Under the pieces are notes generated by a model, which saw only the letters and a program-made list of their open reading frames with translations, was not told where the DNA came from and ran no database searches. Of a stretch of 64,000 nt of DNA, positions 51,355-61,392 are shown in pieces (position 1 is the first letter of the stretch; every line of letters begins with the position of its first letter). Made by a program: the position numbers and the translations under genes. Source of the DNA: Changpingibacter yushuensis (GTDB lineage: Bacteria > Actinomycetota > Actinomycetes > Actinomycetales > Actinomycetaceae); contig NZ_CP059492.1 of the NCBI RefSeq assembly GCF_014041995.1, positions 124,001-188,000 of the forward strand. Direction: 5' to 3'.

Positions 51355-54045
51355 TCAGTGCCCTGCCTTTCCGATGAGTTCCTGTGCTTGCGAATCCGAT
51401 CCAGAATCCCGTCCATGTTCAGATCGAGATCCAGATCCCGGCCCAGCAATCCGATCCTGGGTATCTCCGGAAACCCCTGAAGGAGCGCTAGGGTTCTCAT
51501 CCTGGCCCCCGCCGGTTTCGTCAACCTCGCCCACCTCGGTCTGAATGCGCATCCCATAGAACGAGCGATAGACGAACGAGGCAGCAATTATGAAGAACAC
51601 CGCCGCCAGAACGTGGACGATAGTTCCCATCCCATCGGCCGTCAGGCTAACCGCGAGTTCCACCGCGAGCATTCCAAACAACGTAGTGAACTTGATGATC
51701 GGGTTGAGTGCCACCGAACTCGTATCCTTAAATGGATCGCCTACGGTGTCACCAACGATTGTGGCGTCATGCAACGGCGTGCCTTTTGCGTGGAGATCGG
51801 TCTCGACAACCTTCTTCGCGTTGTCCCACGCACCGCCAGCGTTAGCCATATAGATCGCCTGGTAGAGGCCAAACACCGCGATGGAAATCAAGTATCCAAT
51901 CATGAGGTATGGCTCCACAAAGGCAAATGCTAGCGTGGAGAAGAACACCGCCAGGAAGATATTGAGCATGCCCTGCTGTGCGTATTGTGTGCAGATCTCC
52001 ACCACCGCGCGGGAATCCGAAACCGATGCCTTTGCGGAGTTTTCATCGAGCTTAATGTGCTGTTTGATGAATTCGACCGCGCGGTAGGCGCCGGTGGTCA
52101 CCGCCTGCATTGAGGCTCCCGAGAACCAGAAGATCACGGCGCCGCCCAGAATCAGGCCAAGCAGGAATGGTGCATGCATGATCGAAAGGTTCTGCACGTT
52201 CTCCGTCAGTCCGTTGGTCAGTCCGATGATGATCGAGAAGATCATTGTTGTTGAGCCGACGACGGCGGTGCCGATCAACACCGGTTTTGCGGTCGCCTTG
52301 AAGGTGTTACCAGCACCATCGTTTTCTTCAAGCATCAACTTGGCTCGGTTCCACTCTGGTGTGAAACCAAACTCGGCCTTGACGTCGTGGTCGATATTGT
52401 CAATCTTCTCAATCTGTGAAAGCTCATATACGGACTGAGCGTTGTCAGTGACCGGCCCGTAGGAATCCACGGCAATGGTCACGGGGCCCATACCGAGGAA
52501 CCCAAAGGCCACGAGGCCGAATGCGAACACTGCAGGAGCGATCATGAATTCGCCGAGCCCTTGATTGGAAATCAGATAGGCCACTGACATGAGTCCAACG
52601 ATCGTGACGCCCAACCAGTAGGCGGAGAAGTTTCCGGCGACGATTCCGGAAAGGATATTGAGCGAGGCCCCACCTTCGCGCGAACTCTTGACCGTTTCGC
52701 GTACATGGCGGGACTTCGTGGATGTGAAAGCTTTGACCAGTTCCGGAATGAGGGCACCTGCCAGCGTTCCACAGGTGATGATCAACGAGAGCTTCCATCC
52801 CAAGCCGGAGTAGGCATTTCCGAGAATCAATGCCGTAGTTGCGAACGTGAACGCGATGCAGAGAATCGAGGTGAGCCACACCAGAGAAGTCAGCGGAGTT
52901 TCATAGTTCATCTGCGTCGAGTTGGCGAAGCGACGCTGGGCCCACGCGTGGTTGATGGCGTACGCGAGTGCCGAAGATATCAGCATTGCGGCGCGGATTC
53001 CGAACATCCACACGAGGAGGAGTCCTTGCATCGTCCCGTCGTTGACGGCCAAGAGGATGAACGTCACGAGTGCGACTCCTGTGACGCCATAGGTTTCAAA
53101 TCCGTCTGCGGAAGGGCCCACGGAATCTCCGGCGTTGTCTCCCGTGCAGTCGGCAATAACGCCAGGATTGCGTGGATCGTCCTCGTCAATCTTGAACACG
53201 ATCTTCATGAGGTCAGATCCGATGTCGGCGATCTTCGTGAAGATGCCGCCGGCGATGCGCAAGGCTGAAGCGCCAAGCGATTCTCCAATTGCGAAGCCGA
53301 TGAAGCAGGCGCCGCCGATCTCCCGAGGAAGGAAGAGAAGGATGATGAGCATCATGAAGAGCTCGAGCGAGATGAGCACCATTCCGATAGACATGCCGGA
53401 CTTCAGCGGAATCTGATGTGTTGGCAGCGGCTTGCCTTTGAGCGAGGCGAAGGCGGTGCGGGAGTTGGCGAAGGTATTGACTCGAATCCCGAACCACGCC
53501 ACCGCATAGGATCCGGCCATGCCAAGAAGGCTGAAGAACACGATGATTGCTGTTCGTCCCAGCGTGAAGCCAACGAGGAACTTGTAGTAAATCACGATGA
53601 CAACCGTGATGAAGACCCACAAGATCATGAGGAATTGGCCTTGCTTCTTCAGATAGGCCTTGCAGGTGGTGTAGATCAGTTCGGAGATCTCAAGCATTGA
53701 CCTATGAACGGGAAGCCTCTTCAGCTGCGCATAGGTCAAGATGCCAAAACCGAATCCGAACAGGCAAAGCAGGATTCCCACATACAAGATGGCACGGCCG
53801 GATAATCCCACAGCGGTCATGACGTTGGATAGGTCGGGGAGCTGCAAGCTTGCTTCTCCGCCGTGCACACCTTCCTCCGAACTACTGGAGTTTGAGCATC
53901 CAGATAGGACGGTTAGAAGCGTCAGACAAGCGCCGATGAGAATCGGCCGTGAGAACCGGCGTGTGGGGGAGTGTGGGGTATGGGTGGCGGACTTTTGGGT
54001 TTGGGGGTAGTCCGATTGCCCCGGGGATCGTGTCGTCATTGACAT
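51355..54045 (-). CDS. hppA: Membrane-bound proton-translocating pyrophosphatase with an N-terminal lipobox
   Basis: This 896-residue integral pump couples pyrophosphate hydrolysis to ion export. Landmarks are EDDPRNPGVIADCTGDNAGDS (substrate site, a variant of the usual GDNVGDCAG), DSYGPVTDNAQSVYELS, GNTFKATAKP, where Lys suggests a potassium-independent enzyme, and NAGGAWDNAKK. About sixteen helices are expected. Unusually, the N-terminus has a signal-like segment ending TVLSGC (Cys50), followed by a Ser/Glu-rich stretch, as in lipoproteins. The C-terminal tail of about 55 residues is hydrophilic. GAGGA precedes the ATG. The GT gene is coupled downstream. Confidence 0.92.
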   Translation of the reverse strand: MSMTTRSPGQSDYPQTQKSATHTPHSPTRRFSRPILIGACLTLLTVLSGCSNSSSSEEGVHGGEASLQLPDLSNVMTAVGLSGRAILYVGILLCLFGFGFGILTYAQLKRLPVHRSMLEISELIYTTCKAYLKKQGQFLMILWVFITVVIVIYYKFLVGFTLGRTAIIVFFSLLGMAGSYAVAWFGIRVNTFANSRTAFASLKGKPLPTHQIPLKSGMSIGMVLISLELFMMLIILLFLPREIGGACFIGFAIGESLGASALRIAGGIFTKIADIGSDLMKIVFKIDEDDPRNPGVIADCTGDNAGDSVGPSADGFETYGVTGVALVTFILLAVNDGTMQGLLLVWMFGIRAAMLISSALAYAINHAWAQRRFANSTQMNYETPLTSLVWLTSILCIAFTFATTALILGNAYSGLGWKLSLIITCGTLAGALIPELVKAFTSTKSRHVRETVKSSREGGASLNILSGIVAGNFSAYWLGVTIVGLMSVAYLISNQGLGEFMIAPAVFAFGLVAFGFLGMGPVTIAVDSYGPVTDNAQSVYELSQIEKIDNIDHDVKAEFGFTPEWNRAKLMLEENDGAGNTFKATAKPVLIGTAVVGSTTMIFSIIIGLTNGLTENVQNLSIMHAPFLLGLILGGAVIFWFSGASMQAVTTGAYRAVEFIKQHIKLDENSAKASVSDSRAVVEICTQYAQQGMLNIFLAVFFSTLAFAFVEPYLMIGYLISIAVFGLYQAIYMANAGGAWDNAKKVVETDLHAKGTPLHDATIVGDTVGDPFKDTSSVALNPIIKFTTLFGMLAVELAVSLTADGMGTIVHVLAAVFFIIAASFVYRSFYGMRIQTEVGEVDETGGGQDENPSAPSGVSGDTQDRIAGPGSGSRSEHGRDSGSDSQAQELIGKAGH

Positions 54046-54155
54046 GGATGTGGTTCCTCGAGTCAGAGAGTGATGGAAGCCTCATTTGAGAATAGAGAGA
54101 TTTCTCAGGACGCGTGGTCTTTACTGAACGGATGCTGCAATCTCGAACCACATCC

Positions 54156-54249
54156 GGGGCGTGAATTGGCGATAATCGGGAACAAGGTCCCAGGTCTGGG
54201 GCGTGAATTGGCGATAATCGGGAACAAGGTCCCAGGTCGGGGGCGTGAA
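54156..54249. repeat. 42-bp tandem repeat upstream of the peptide-transport operon
   Basis: GGGGCGTGAATTGGCGATAA begins each unit. Two full copies (54156-54197 and 54198-54239) differ at one base, and a third is partial. Each contains GGGAAC-AA-GGTCCC, a near-palindrome. It lies between divergent hppA and the binding-protein gene, about 150 bp before the latter. Confidence 0.92.
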
Positions 54250-54396
54250 GGGCAATTTGCGTGGGCAATTTGGTGGCCATGTGAGCTGCGAAACACAAGT
54301 GTTACATCCACGAAATTATGTTCCACAACAGGTTCAGTAGTATGTCACACACCAATGGATGGGTCTTTGACCCGCCCTGAACCTTGGAGGTAGAAC

Positions 54397-56148
54397 ATGC
54401 CCCGCACACGTGTCACCGCACTTCTTGCCTTGAGTGCCACAATGGCGCTCACACTAACAAGCTGTTCATCTTCACCGTCTTCGGATGCTGAAGAATCGCC
54501 AACAACCGGAGGAACACTCAAGATCGTCGGACAATCCGACATCGATCATCTCGATCCGACCGGTGCCGCGCTGGTTACAAGCTCAAACCTTATGCGCGCT
54601 GTCACTCGTCAGCTCATCAGCTACGAATCTTCGTTGGACGACGCCGAGCGAACCACCGCACAGCCCGACCTTGCTACCGAAATCCCTGAGCCAACGAACG
54701 ATGGACTCACCTATACGTTCACGCTCCGAGATGACATTCAGTGGGACGCCCCCGATGGTGCCCGCGAAATCACGTCCGAGGATGTCGCTCGCGGAATTGA
54801 GCGAATCTGCAATCCCATTCTTCCCGCAGCAGCATCGAGCTACTTCTCCATCATCGATGGGTTCGATGAGTTCTGTGCAGGTTATGACACCGACGGCCCT
54901 ACAGCGGAGTCGGTCAAGGACTACATCGAGTCAAACTCGATCTCAGGAATTGAGGTTCCAGACGACAAGACGATCGTCTTTAATCTCACTGAACCTGCTA
55001 GCGACTTCATCTACATGCTTTCGCTGAACGCTGCCACGCCCGTGCCGATCGAGGTTCTCGATTACGAACCAGACTCCGTGGAATACCGCGATAACTTCAT
55101 TTCGAGTGGTCCTTACACCGTGGACTCTTACACGGCTGACAAGGAACTCATTCTCAAGCGCAATACAGCTTGGGTTGCTGACTCCGATCCACTGCGTGCA
55201 GCAAACGTAGATTCCATTGAAATCACGTTCGGTGTTTCAGTGGATTCAGCCATCCAGCAACTTCAGTCTGGCGACGCCGATATGACATACGATGTGACGA
55301 TCCCGACCGCCAGCCTCCAACAGCTCGAAGCTTCCGATCCGGACGGCATAGTCTCCATCAACCCTGGTGGTAGCGACTTCCTGTGGATCAACTCGTTGTC
55401 TGCGAATAATGGCGGGGCGCTGGGGAACCTTCAGGTGCGCCAAGCAATTGAATACGCAGTAGACAAGGCCGCACTCGTGCAACAATCCGGTGGCGAGACG
55501 CAAGCCTCGGTAGCGACCGGAATATTCGGTGACGGCATTATCGGTTACGAGAAGAGTGACATGTATGCGACCGACGGTGATGCTGGGGACCCGGATCAGG
55601 CAGCAGAGCTTCTAACCCAAGCCGGAGTCAGCGATCTCACGCTCACCCTTGCCTACTCCAACGCGAATGCCGCGCCTGATTGGGCCGCAACCCTCCAAGA
55701 GAGTTTGAAGGCGGCTGGGATCACTGTGGAACTGAAGCCGGTTGAGTCCTCTGACTACTACGCCACGTTCATGACCAATCACGAGAATGCGATCAACTCG
55801 GAATGGGACATCGCAATCGTCGGATGGAATCCAGACTGGGTGGGTGGCGCCGCGCGCTCCGTCTTCCAGCCGCAGTTCACCTTCACTGGTACTTCGCAGA
55901 CGTACAACTACCTCGACTACAACAACGATGAAGCGAATGAGTACGCGGCCCAGGCGCTTGCAACTGATTCAACGGATGAAGCTGCAACCCTATGGCACCA
56001 AGCGAGTGAAGCGGTCATGGCCGACGCCGTAGTAGTTCCGCTCATCTCACGAAAGGCAGTTCTGTACCATTCCAAGGCCGTGGGCAACTTCCTGCCATTC
56101 GCACTCGGATCTCAGGGGGACTGGACGAACGTCACGATAACGCGCTGA
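54397..56148 (+). CDS. Oligopeptide/dipeptide ABC transporter substrate-binding lipoprotein
   Basis: This 583-residue family 5 (SBP_bac_5) binding protein has a lipobox TLTSC near residue 23, so it is anchored on the outer face of the membrane. Family blocks include GGTLKIVGQSDIDHLDPTGA, DDIQWDAPDGAREITSEDVA, FISSGPYTVDSYTADKELIL and VRQAIEYAVDKAALVQ. It captures peptides for the permeases encoded downstream. GGAGG lies seven bases before the ATG. The gene is followed by a hairpin and then the ATPase gene, the usual arrangement giving more binding protein than transporter. Confidence 0.94.
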   Translation: MPRTRVTALLALSATMALTLTSCSSSPSSDAEESPTTGGTLKIVGQSDIDHLDPTGAALVTSSNLMRAVTRQLISYESSLDDAERTTAQPDLATEIPEPTNDGLTYTFTLRDDIQWDAPDGAREITSEDVARGIERICNPILPAAASSYFSIIDGFDEFCAGYDTDGPTAESVKDYIESNSISGIEVPDDKTIVFNLTEPASDFIYMLSLNAATPVPIEVLDYEPDSVEYRDNFISSGPYTVDSYTADKELILKRNTAWVADSDPLRAANVDSIEITFGVSVDSAIQQLQSGDADMTYDVTIPTASLQQLEASDPDGIVSINPGGSDFLWINSLSANNGGALGNLQVRQAIEYAVDKAALVQQSGGETQASVATGIFGDGIIGYEKSDMYATDGDAGDPDQAAELLTQAGVSDLTLTLAYSNANAAPDWAATLQESLKAAGITVELKPVESSDYYATFMTNHENAINSEWDIAIVGWNPDWVGGAARSVFQPQFTFTGTSQTYNYLDYNNDEANEYAAQALATDSTDEAATLWHQASEAVMADAVVVPLISRKAVLYHSKAVGNFLPFALGSQGDWTNVTITR

Positions 56149-56173
56149 CCGAGTGCCTGCGCCGAACTGGTCT

Positions 56174-56206
56174 GGGGTGCGCGGGGAGACACTCCTCGCG
56201 CACCCC
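56174..56206 (+). promoter_or_regulatory. Intercistronic hairpin between binding protein and ATPase genes
   Basis: GGGGTGCGCGGGGAG (56174-56188) pairs with 56192-56206 around a 3-base loop, with one G-T pair. It lies just upstream of the next ribosome site (AAAGGAG). Probably a partial terminator or mRNA-stabilising element that raises binding-protein levels. Confidence 0.75.
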
Positions 56207-56221
56207 CTGAAAGGAGAAACC

Positions 56222-58084
56222 ATGCCTTTGCTCGAAGCGTCGCACGTCAGTGTGGATATCCCAACCGAAGACGGCGTGGTCCATGCCGTTCAAGACGTGT
56301 CATTCGAAGTACGCGCCGGTGAGATGTTCGGAATCGTAGGTGAGTCCGGCTCAGGAAAGAGTGTTCTGACTCAGGCCATGATGGGGCTTCTCCCGGGAGC
56401 TGACATCACCGGAAGTGTCCTCTTTAACGGAGACGATCTGCTTTCACTCTCGGCAGCTCAGCTGCGCCAGGTGCGTGGCCGGGGCATTGGCATGATCTTT
56501 CAGGATCCGCTCTCAAGCCTTCACCCCTACTTCAAGATCGGCCCACAAATTGCTGAGATGATTCACCTCCATGAACGGGTGAGCAAGAAAGCTGCGCGCG
56601 AACGCGTGGTGGCCATGCTGGACCGTGTAGGTGTTCCGGGAGCGGCCGAGCGTTACGACGATTACCCCCACCAGTTTTCGGGTGGCATGCGCCAACGAGT
56701 CATGATCGCCATGGCATTGGTGTTGCACCCCAAGCTTGTAATCGCAGATGAGCCGACGACGGCGCTGGACGTCACGGTTCAAGCGCAGGTCTTGGATCTG
56801 TTGGACGAACTGCGCCATGAGATGGACACGGCGGTTGTCATGGTGACTCATGATCTGACCTTGCTCGGATCCGTGGCTGACAGAGCCATGGCTATGTATG
56901 CGGGACACCAGCTTGAGTACGGCCCGATCTCTTCGGTGTTCCTCCGTCCTTCCCATCCCTACACAGCTGGCCTTCTTCGATCCTCTCCAGGAAATGTGGC
57001 CGAGGAGAGGCTTATCCCTATTCCCGGCAAGCCGCCAAGCCTTTTGACGGTTCCGAGTGGATGCGTGTTTGCAGATCGATGCCCAGACGTCATGGACGTA
57101 TGCGGTACGGTGCCACCGCCACGCAGGGAGTACACGGACGGTATCGAGGTGGCTTGCCACCTAAAACGGCCGCCTGTGATTCCGGAGATTCCTCCAGTTG
57201 AGATCGTGGTGGACAAGACGATCCTTGAGTCCAGCGCTGCGCCCGAGCTGGACTACTCCGACATCCCAGTGGTCAAGGTTGAGAATCTTCATCTCTCCTA
57301 TGGTCAGGGAGCAAAGCGCCACGATGTGTTGAAGGGCATTAATCTTTCGGTGGCTTCCGGTCACACCATGGGACTCGTCGGCGAGTCTGGGTGCGGCAAG
57401 ACCACATTGGCTAGGGCCATCGCGGGCCTTCTCCAGCCATCGGAAGGAACGATCGAACTCAACGGCCGCCGCCTTGACAGTCTGACGCAGCTCGAATGGC
57501 ATGAGATGCGTAGGAGCGTTCAGATGGTGTTTCAGGATCCGCAAGGTTCACTCAATCCACGCCGCCGAATTGGCGCAATCATTGGCGATCCGCTGCGAAT
57601 ACACAAGGTGGGAAGCAAGGCCGAGCGCAAGGCGCGGGTCCAAGAGTTGATGGAACTAGTGGGGCTCAACCCCGAACACTACAACCGTTTTCCAGCAGAG
57701 TTTTCCGGTGGTCAACGCCAGCGGATAGGCATCGCACGAGCCTTGGCACTGCGTCCTTCCCTCATCGTTTTTGATGAGCCGGTCTCTGCACTTGACGTCT
57801 CTATTCAGGCTCAAATCCTCAACCTTATGAAGGATCTTCAGGACGCTTTCTCTTTCACGTATCTGTTTATCTCTCATGATCTAGCTGTTGTTCGCCACGT
57901 GTGTGACCAGATCGCAGTTATGAAGGACGGGAGCATTGTGGAGCTGGCGCCCGCTGAGTCGCTCTATGAAGATCCGCAGCATCCATTCACCAAGGAGTTG
58001 TTGGCGGCCTCGGTCCATGAGCCTCCAGCAGCGAAGTTGCCAGAGCGAGAACTTGTGACCACAGGGGAGGTGAACAATGAGTGA
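56222..58084 (+). CDS. Fused double ATP-binding protein of the peptide ABC importer (DppD-DppF-like)
   Basis: This 620-residue protein has two complete ABC domains. The first has Walker [17 protein letters not shown], signature [15 protein letters not shown], Walker [13 protein letters not shown] and an OppD-type C-terminus with cysteines ([15 protein letters not shown]). The second has Walker [17 protein letters not shown], signature [15 protein letters not shown] and Walker [13 protein letters not shown]. Most peptide importers use two separate ATPases, so here one chain should power the permease pair. The ATG at 56222 follows AAAGGAG. Its end overlaps the next gene by eight bases. Confidence 0.94.
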   Translation: MPLLEASHVSVDIPTEDGVVHAVQDVSFEVRAGEMFGIVGESGSGKSVLTQAMMGLLPGADITGSVLFNGDDLLSLSAAQLRQVRGRGIGMIFQDPLSSLHPYFKIGPQIAEMIHLHERVSKKAARERVVAMLDRVGVPGAAERYDDYPHQFSGGMRQRVMIAMALVLHPKLVIADEPTTALDVTVQAQVLDLLDELRHEMDTAVVMVTHDLTLLGSVADRAMAMYAGHQLEYGPISSVFLRPSHPYTAGLLRSSPGNVAEERLIPIPGKPPSLLTVPSGCVFADRCPDVMDVCGTVPPPRREYTDGIEVACHLKRPPVIPEIPPVEIVVDKTILESSAAPELDYSDIPVVKVENLHLSYGQGAKRHDVLKGINLSVASGHTMGLVGESGCGKTTLARAIAGLLQPSEGTIELNGRRLDSLTQLEWHEMRRSVQMVFQDPQGSLNPRRRIGAIIGDPLRIHKVGSKAERKARVQELMELVGLNPEHYNRFPAEFSGGQRQRIGIARALALRPSLIVFDEPVSALDVSIQAQILNLMKDLQDAFSFTYLFISHDLAVVRHVCDQIAVMKDGSIVELAPAESLYEDPQHPFTKELLAASVHEPPAAKLPERELVTTGEVNNE

Positions 58085-59147
58085 GTCAACAGATTCGCGA
58101 GACCAGGTGATCTCATCTCACCAGCAGCACGAACTCGCCGTTGCCGGCGATGAGGTACCAACGGCTATCACCGACCAGGCATCTCACCGTGAGAATGAGG
58201 GAGTGCGTCAACTGGGAACTGTGGCCCTCACGATGAGGCGCCTGCGAAGTGACCGCGCCAGCCTCATTGCTTTCATTGTCATCGTGATCATTGTTCTTGT
58301 GGCTGTGTGTGCCCCGATTATCTCGGCCGTAACTGGCCATGGACCAAACGACCAGTACAGAGACACAGGCATGACCGCTACTGGACTCCCAGTTGGACCA
58401 AACTCCGAGTTCTGGTTGGGCACCGATCACTTGGGTCGCGACGTTTTGGTGCGGCTGGTTTATGGAGCGCGAGTCTCCCTTCTGGTTGGCGTGGTGGCAT
58501 CCTTGCTCGCCTCGACCCTAGCTGTAATCGTGGGTCTGGTGGCTGGCTACTTTGGTGGCTGGGTGGATACCGTGCTTTCCCGCATCATGGACCTTGTTAT
58601 GAGCATGCCATTCCTCCTCACGGCGCTCGCGTTGGTCGCGGTGTTTGGTGGTGGGTTGCAGCTATCCATGCTAGTCATTGTGTTTTTCAGTTGGGCTGGC
58701 ACAGCACGTGTTATTCGCGGGCAAGTGATCGCAATCAAAGAGCGAGAATTCGTGGAGGCCGCTCACTCGCTCGGCGCCTCCAAGATCTCTGTGATGATCG
58801 TGGACATTCTGCCGAACCTCGCGGTGCCCATCATCATCTACACAACGATGATGATTCCCTCTGCGATTGTTTTTGAGGCAACACTTTCCTTTCTCGGCAT
58901 GGGTATTACGCCACCTGCTCCAAGCTGGGGCGGCATGCTTGCTGACGCAGCGAAGAACTCGGTGTATATGGCCGCCCCCTGGTTAGTGCTGGGTCCGGGC
59001 TGCGCGCTCCTCTTCACAACGCTTTCTTTCAACATCTTGGGAGACGGAATCCGGGATGCTCTAGACCCACGCGCGGGACGCCTCAAAGCGCGGCGCACGC
59101 CGCGCCGCATCTTTGGTAAGCGTTCTATCCGGGAGGTGCAGGCATGA
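58077..59147 (+). CDS. Peptide ABC transporter permease, DppC/OppC type
   Basis: This 356-residue permease has six helices after a hydrophilic N-terminus of about 65 residues. DppC-type features are LGTDHLGRDVLVRLVYGARVS at the start of the core and the EAA loop VEAAHSLGASKISVMIVDILPN, then FLGMGITPPAPSWGGML. It forms the channel with the next gene's product. It overlaps the ATPase gene at the front and the DppB-type gene by four bases (ATGA) at the end. The gene order C before B is the reverse of the common dppBC order. Confidence 0.94.
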   Translation: MSESTDSRDQVISSHQQHELAVAGDEVPTAITDQASHRENEGVRQLGTVALTMRRLRSDRASLIAFIVIVIIVLVAVCAPIISAVTGHGPNDQYRDTGMTATGLPVGPNSEFWLGTDHLGRDVLVRLVYGARVSLLVGVVASLLASTLAVIVGLVAGYFGGWVDTVLSRIMDLVMSMPFLLTALALVAVFGGGLQLSMLVIVFFSWAGTARVIRGQVIAIKEREFVEAAHSLGASKISVMIVDILPNLAVPIIIYTTMMIPSAIVFEATLSFLGMGITPPAPSWGGMLADAAKNSVYMAAPWLVLGPGCALLFTTLSFNILGDGIRDALDPRAGRLKARRTPRRIFGKRSIREVQA

Positions 59148-60103
59148 AGAAGTACATCGCAAGCAGGTTTGGCTATGCCGTCCTTGTGCTCTTTGTGCTC
59201 AGCATCCTCGTGTTCCTGCTCTTCTATGTTGCCCCGGGTGATCCGGCGCGGCTCATTGCTGGAGAGAAAGCCACAGCCGAGACCTTGGCGCAGGTGCGCA
59301 GCAACCTCGGACTGGACGAACCGTTGTATAAGCAGTACTGGCTGTTCCTCTCCAATGCACTGCAAGGAGATCTGGGATTCTCCTACCGAAACCAAGTTCC
59401 GGTTATTGAGCTTATTGTTGGCAGAGTTCCCGCCACACTCTCACTTGTTTTTGGTGGCGTGATCATGTGGCTTCTTATCGGAGTGTCCATTGGTATCACT
59501 TCGGCACGCCATGCCGGTACGTGGCGCGATCGGCTCGGCCAGAGCTCGGCGCTCATAGGACTGAGTTTTCCCACGTTTGTGCTCGGCATGGTCTTGCTAT
59601 ACACGCTGTACTTCCTTCCTCGGAAGGCTGGTTTTGTGCTCTTTCCTCCAGGAGGTTATGAGCCCTTAGCCGATGGCGTTGTCCAATGGGCATGGCACAT
59701 GTTCCTGCCCTGGTTCACGCTGGCATTGGTGACCGCAGCAGTGTACGCCCGGCTCACCCGTGGCCAACTGCTCGAGGTTCTGGGTGAGGATTACATCCGC
59801 ACAGCGCGCGCAAAAGGTATGACCGAACGTCGGGTGGTGTACAAGCACGGTATGCGCGCCACAGTCACGCCACTTGTCACTCAGTTGGGTATCGATATCG
59901 GGGCGTTGCTGGGAGGATCAATCGTGATTGAGCAGGTCTTCGGGCTCCAAGGCATCGGCCAACTCGCAGTCCAATCTGTGGAGACGCAGGATCGCCCTGT
60001 AATAATCGCTGTAGTCCTCTTGGGAGGCGCATTCATCGTCGTGTGCACATTCATTGTGGACATGATCTATCTTCTCCTCGAGCCGCGCGTTCGGACTCGA
60101 TGA
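59144..60103 (+). CDS. Peptide ABC transporter permease, DppB/OppB type
   Basis: This 319-residue permease has six helices. The N-terminus (YVAPGDPARLIAG, NLGLDEPLYKQYWLFLSNAL, GDLGFSYR) and the EAA loop DYIRTARAKGMTERRVVYKHG are typical of DppB. It pairs with the upstream DppC-type subunit. Its stop overlaps an ATG of the next gene (ATGA), consistent with one polycistronic message running on into peptidase genes. Confidence 0.94.
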   Translation: MKKYIASRFGYAVLVLFVLSILVFLLFYVAPGDPARLIAGEKATAETLAQVRSNLGLDEPLYKQYWLFLSNALQGDLGFSYRNQVPVIELIVGRVPATLSLVFGGVIMWLLIGVSIGITSARHAGTWRDRLGQSSALIGLSFPTFVLGMVLLYTLYFLPRKAGFVLFPPGGYEPLADGVVQWAWHMFLPWFTLALVTAAVYARLTRGQLLEVLGEDYIRTARAKGMTERRVVYKHGMRATVTPLVTQLGIDIGALLGGSIVIEQVFGLQGIGQLAVQSVETQDRPVIIAVVLLGGAFIVVCTFIVDMIYLLLEPRVRTR

Positions 60104-60117
60104 AGACGGGAGTATTA

Positions 60118-61392
60118 ATGATTCAGTACCACCTACCCGGAATTCACGTCACAGAGCGGGAGTTCGATGTTCCTTTGGTGTGGAGTTCACCTGAGGAAGA
60201 GAAGGTGAGACTGTTCGTAAGGGAGTTAGTGGATCCCGTACGGGTCACTGAGGATTTACCGCTTGTCACCTTTCTCCAAGGAGGCCCAGGCGGAGCTAAT
60301 CCACGTCCCATTGAACGTTCTGGTTGGATCGATGAAGCACTCAAGCATTACCGCATCATCATGGTTGACCAGCGAGGTACCGGGCGAAGCTCTCCGCTTG
60401 ACGCTCGCATCGTTGCCGCGCGCGGCGCCTCTGGAGCAGACTTCCTTGCGCACTTCCGCGCCGATTCAATTGTCAGGGACTTGGAAGCAGTCCGTACGAG
60501 GCTCTACGGAGGGCGCCGATGGGCCGCAATAGCTCAGAGCTTCGGAGGGTGGATAGCACTCGCCTACCTTTCAATGGCACCAGAGGGGCTCAGCGCGGTT
60601 TATGTGCATGGAGGTGTTCCGGGCATTCCAGCGGATGCATCTGAGGTATACCGGCGCACCTTTGATCGAGTGGCGCGAAAGACAGCTGAGTACTACCGCC
60701 GCTTCCCACAAGATGTGGACCAAGTGGCTCGAATCGCTGATCGTTTGGCCTCAGGGGATGTCACCCTTCCCGACGGCGACGTGCTCACCGTCCATCGATT
60801 CCAGTCCACTGGTATCGACTTCGGTATGAAACGTGGCTTCGAGCGAATGCATTGGCTGGTAGACGAGGCGTTCATCTCCGGTGATCGATTCAATGAGGGT
60901 TTCCTCGCAGCGGTCTTGGCTCGGACGTCGTCGGCCTCAAATCCATTGTTCTGGACCCTTCAGGAATCCATTTATGGCGACGGCGAAAACGGTCCCACTG
61001 GATGGGCGGCCCAGCGCGAACTGAACCGGAGGCCTGAGTTCGGACCGGACAAACGCCCGATGTTGTTCTTCGGTGAAATGGCTTTTCCGTGGATGTTTGA
61101 AGAAGTTCGTTTGCTCAAGGGTTTCCGGCAAGCAGTTGAAGGGCTGGCACGGCAGACCTCGTGGAGCAACCTCTATGACCAAGTCAGGTTAGCCAACAAC
61201 GATGTTCCCGTGGCCGCAGCAGTCTACTTTGACGATATGTATGTGGATTCGGGATTGCAGCTCACGACGCTCTCCAAACTGGGGAACGCCCAGTACTGGG
61301 TAACCAACGAGTTTGAGCATGATGGGATCCAAACTCCGCGAGTGCTCGCGCGGCTGCGAGAGCTTGTGGTGGATCGAGGAGGAGAGCTGTGA
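60118..61392 (+). CDS. Proline iminopeptidase-like alpha/beta hydrolase
   Basis: This protein of about 424 residues belongs to peptidase family S33 (prolyl aminopeptidase-like). It has the oxyanion loop LQGGPGGANPRP, MVDQRGTGRSSPLD, the nucleophile elbow AQSFGGWIALAY and a C-terminal His in EFEHDGIQTP. Such enzymes release N-terminal proline from peptides in the cytoplasm. GGGAG precedes the ATG at 60118; an ATG at 60100 overlapping the permease stop is the alternative. Its end overlaps the aminopeptidase P-like gene by four bases, so transport and proline cleavage are coupled. Confidence 0.87.
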   Translation: MIQYHLPGIHVTEREFDVPLVWSSPEEEKVRLFVRELVDPVRVTEDLPLVTFLQGGPGGANPRPIERSGWIDEALKHYRIIMVDQRGTGRSSPLDARIVAARGASGADFLAHFRADSIVRDLEAVRTRLYGGRRWAAIAQSFGGWIALAYLSMAPEGLSAVYVHGGVPGIPADASEVYRRTFDRVARKTAEYYRRFPQDVDQVARIADRLASGDVTLPDGDVLTVHRFQSTGIDFGMKRGFERMHWLVDEAFISGDRFNEGFLAAVLARTSSASNPLFWTLQESIYGDGENGPTGWAAQRELNRRPEFGPDKRPMLFFGEMAFPWMFEEVRLLKGFRQAVEGLARQTSWSNLYDQVRLANNDVPVAAAVYFDDMYVDSGLQLTTLSKLGNAQYWVTNEFEHDGIQTPRVLARLRELVVDRGGEL

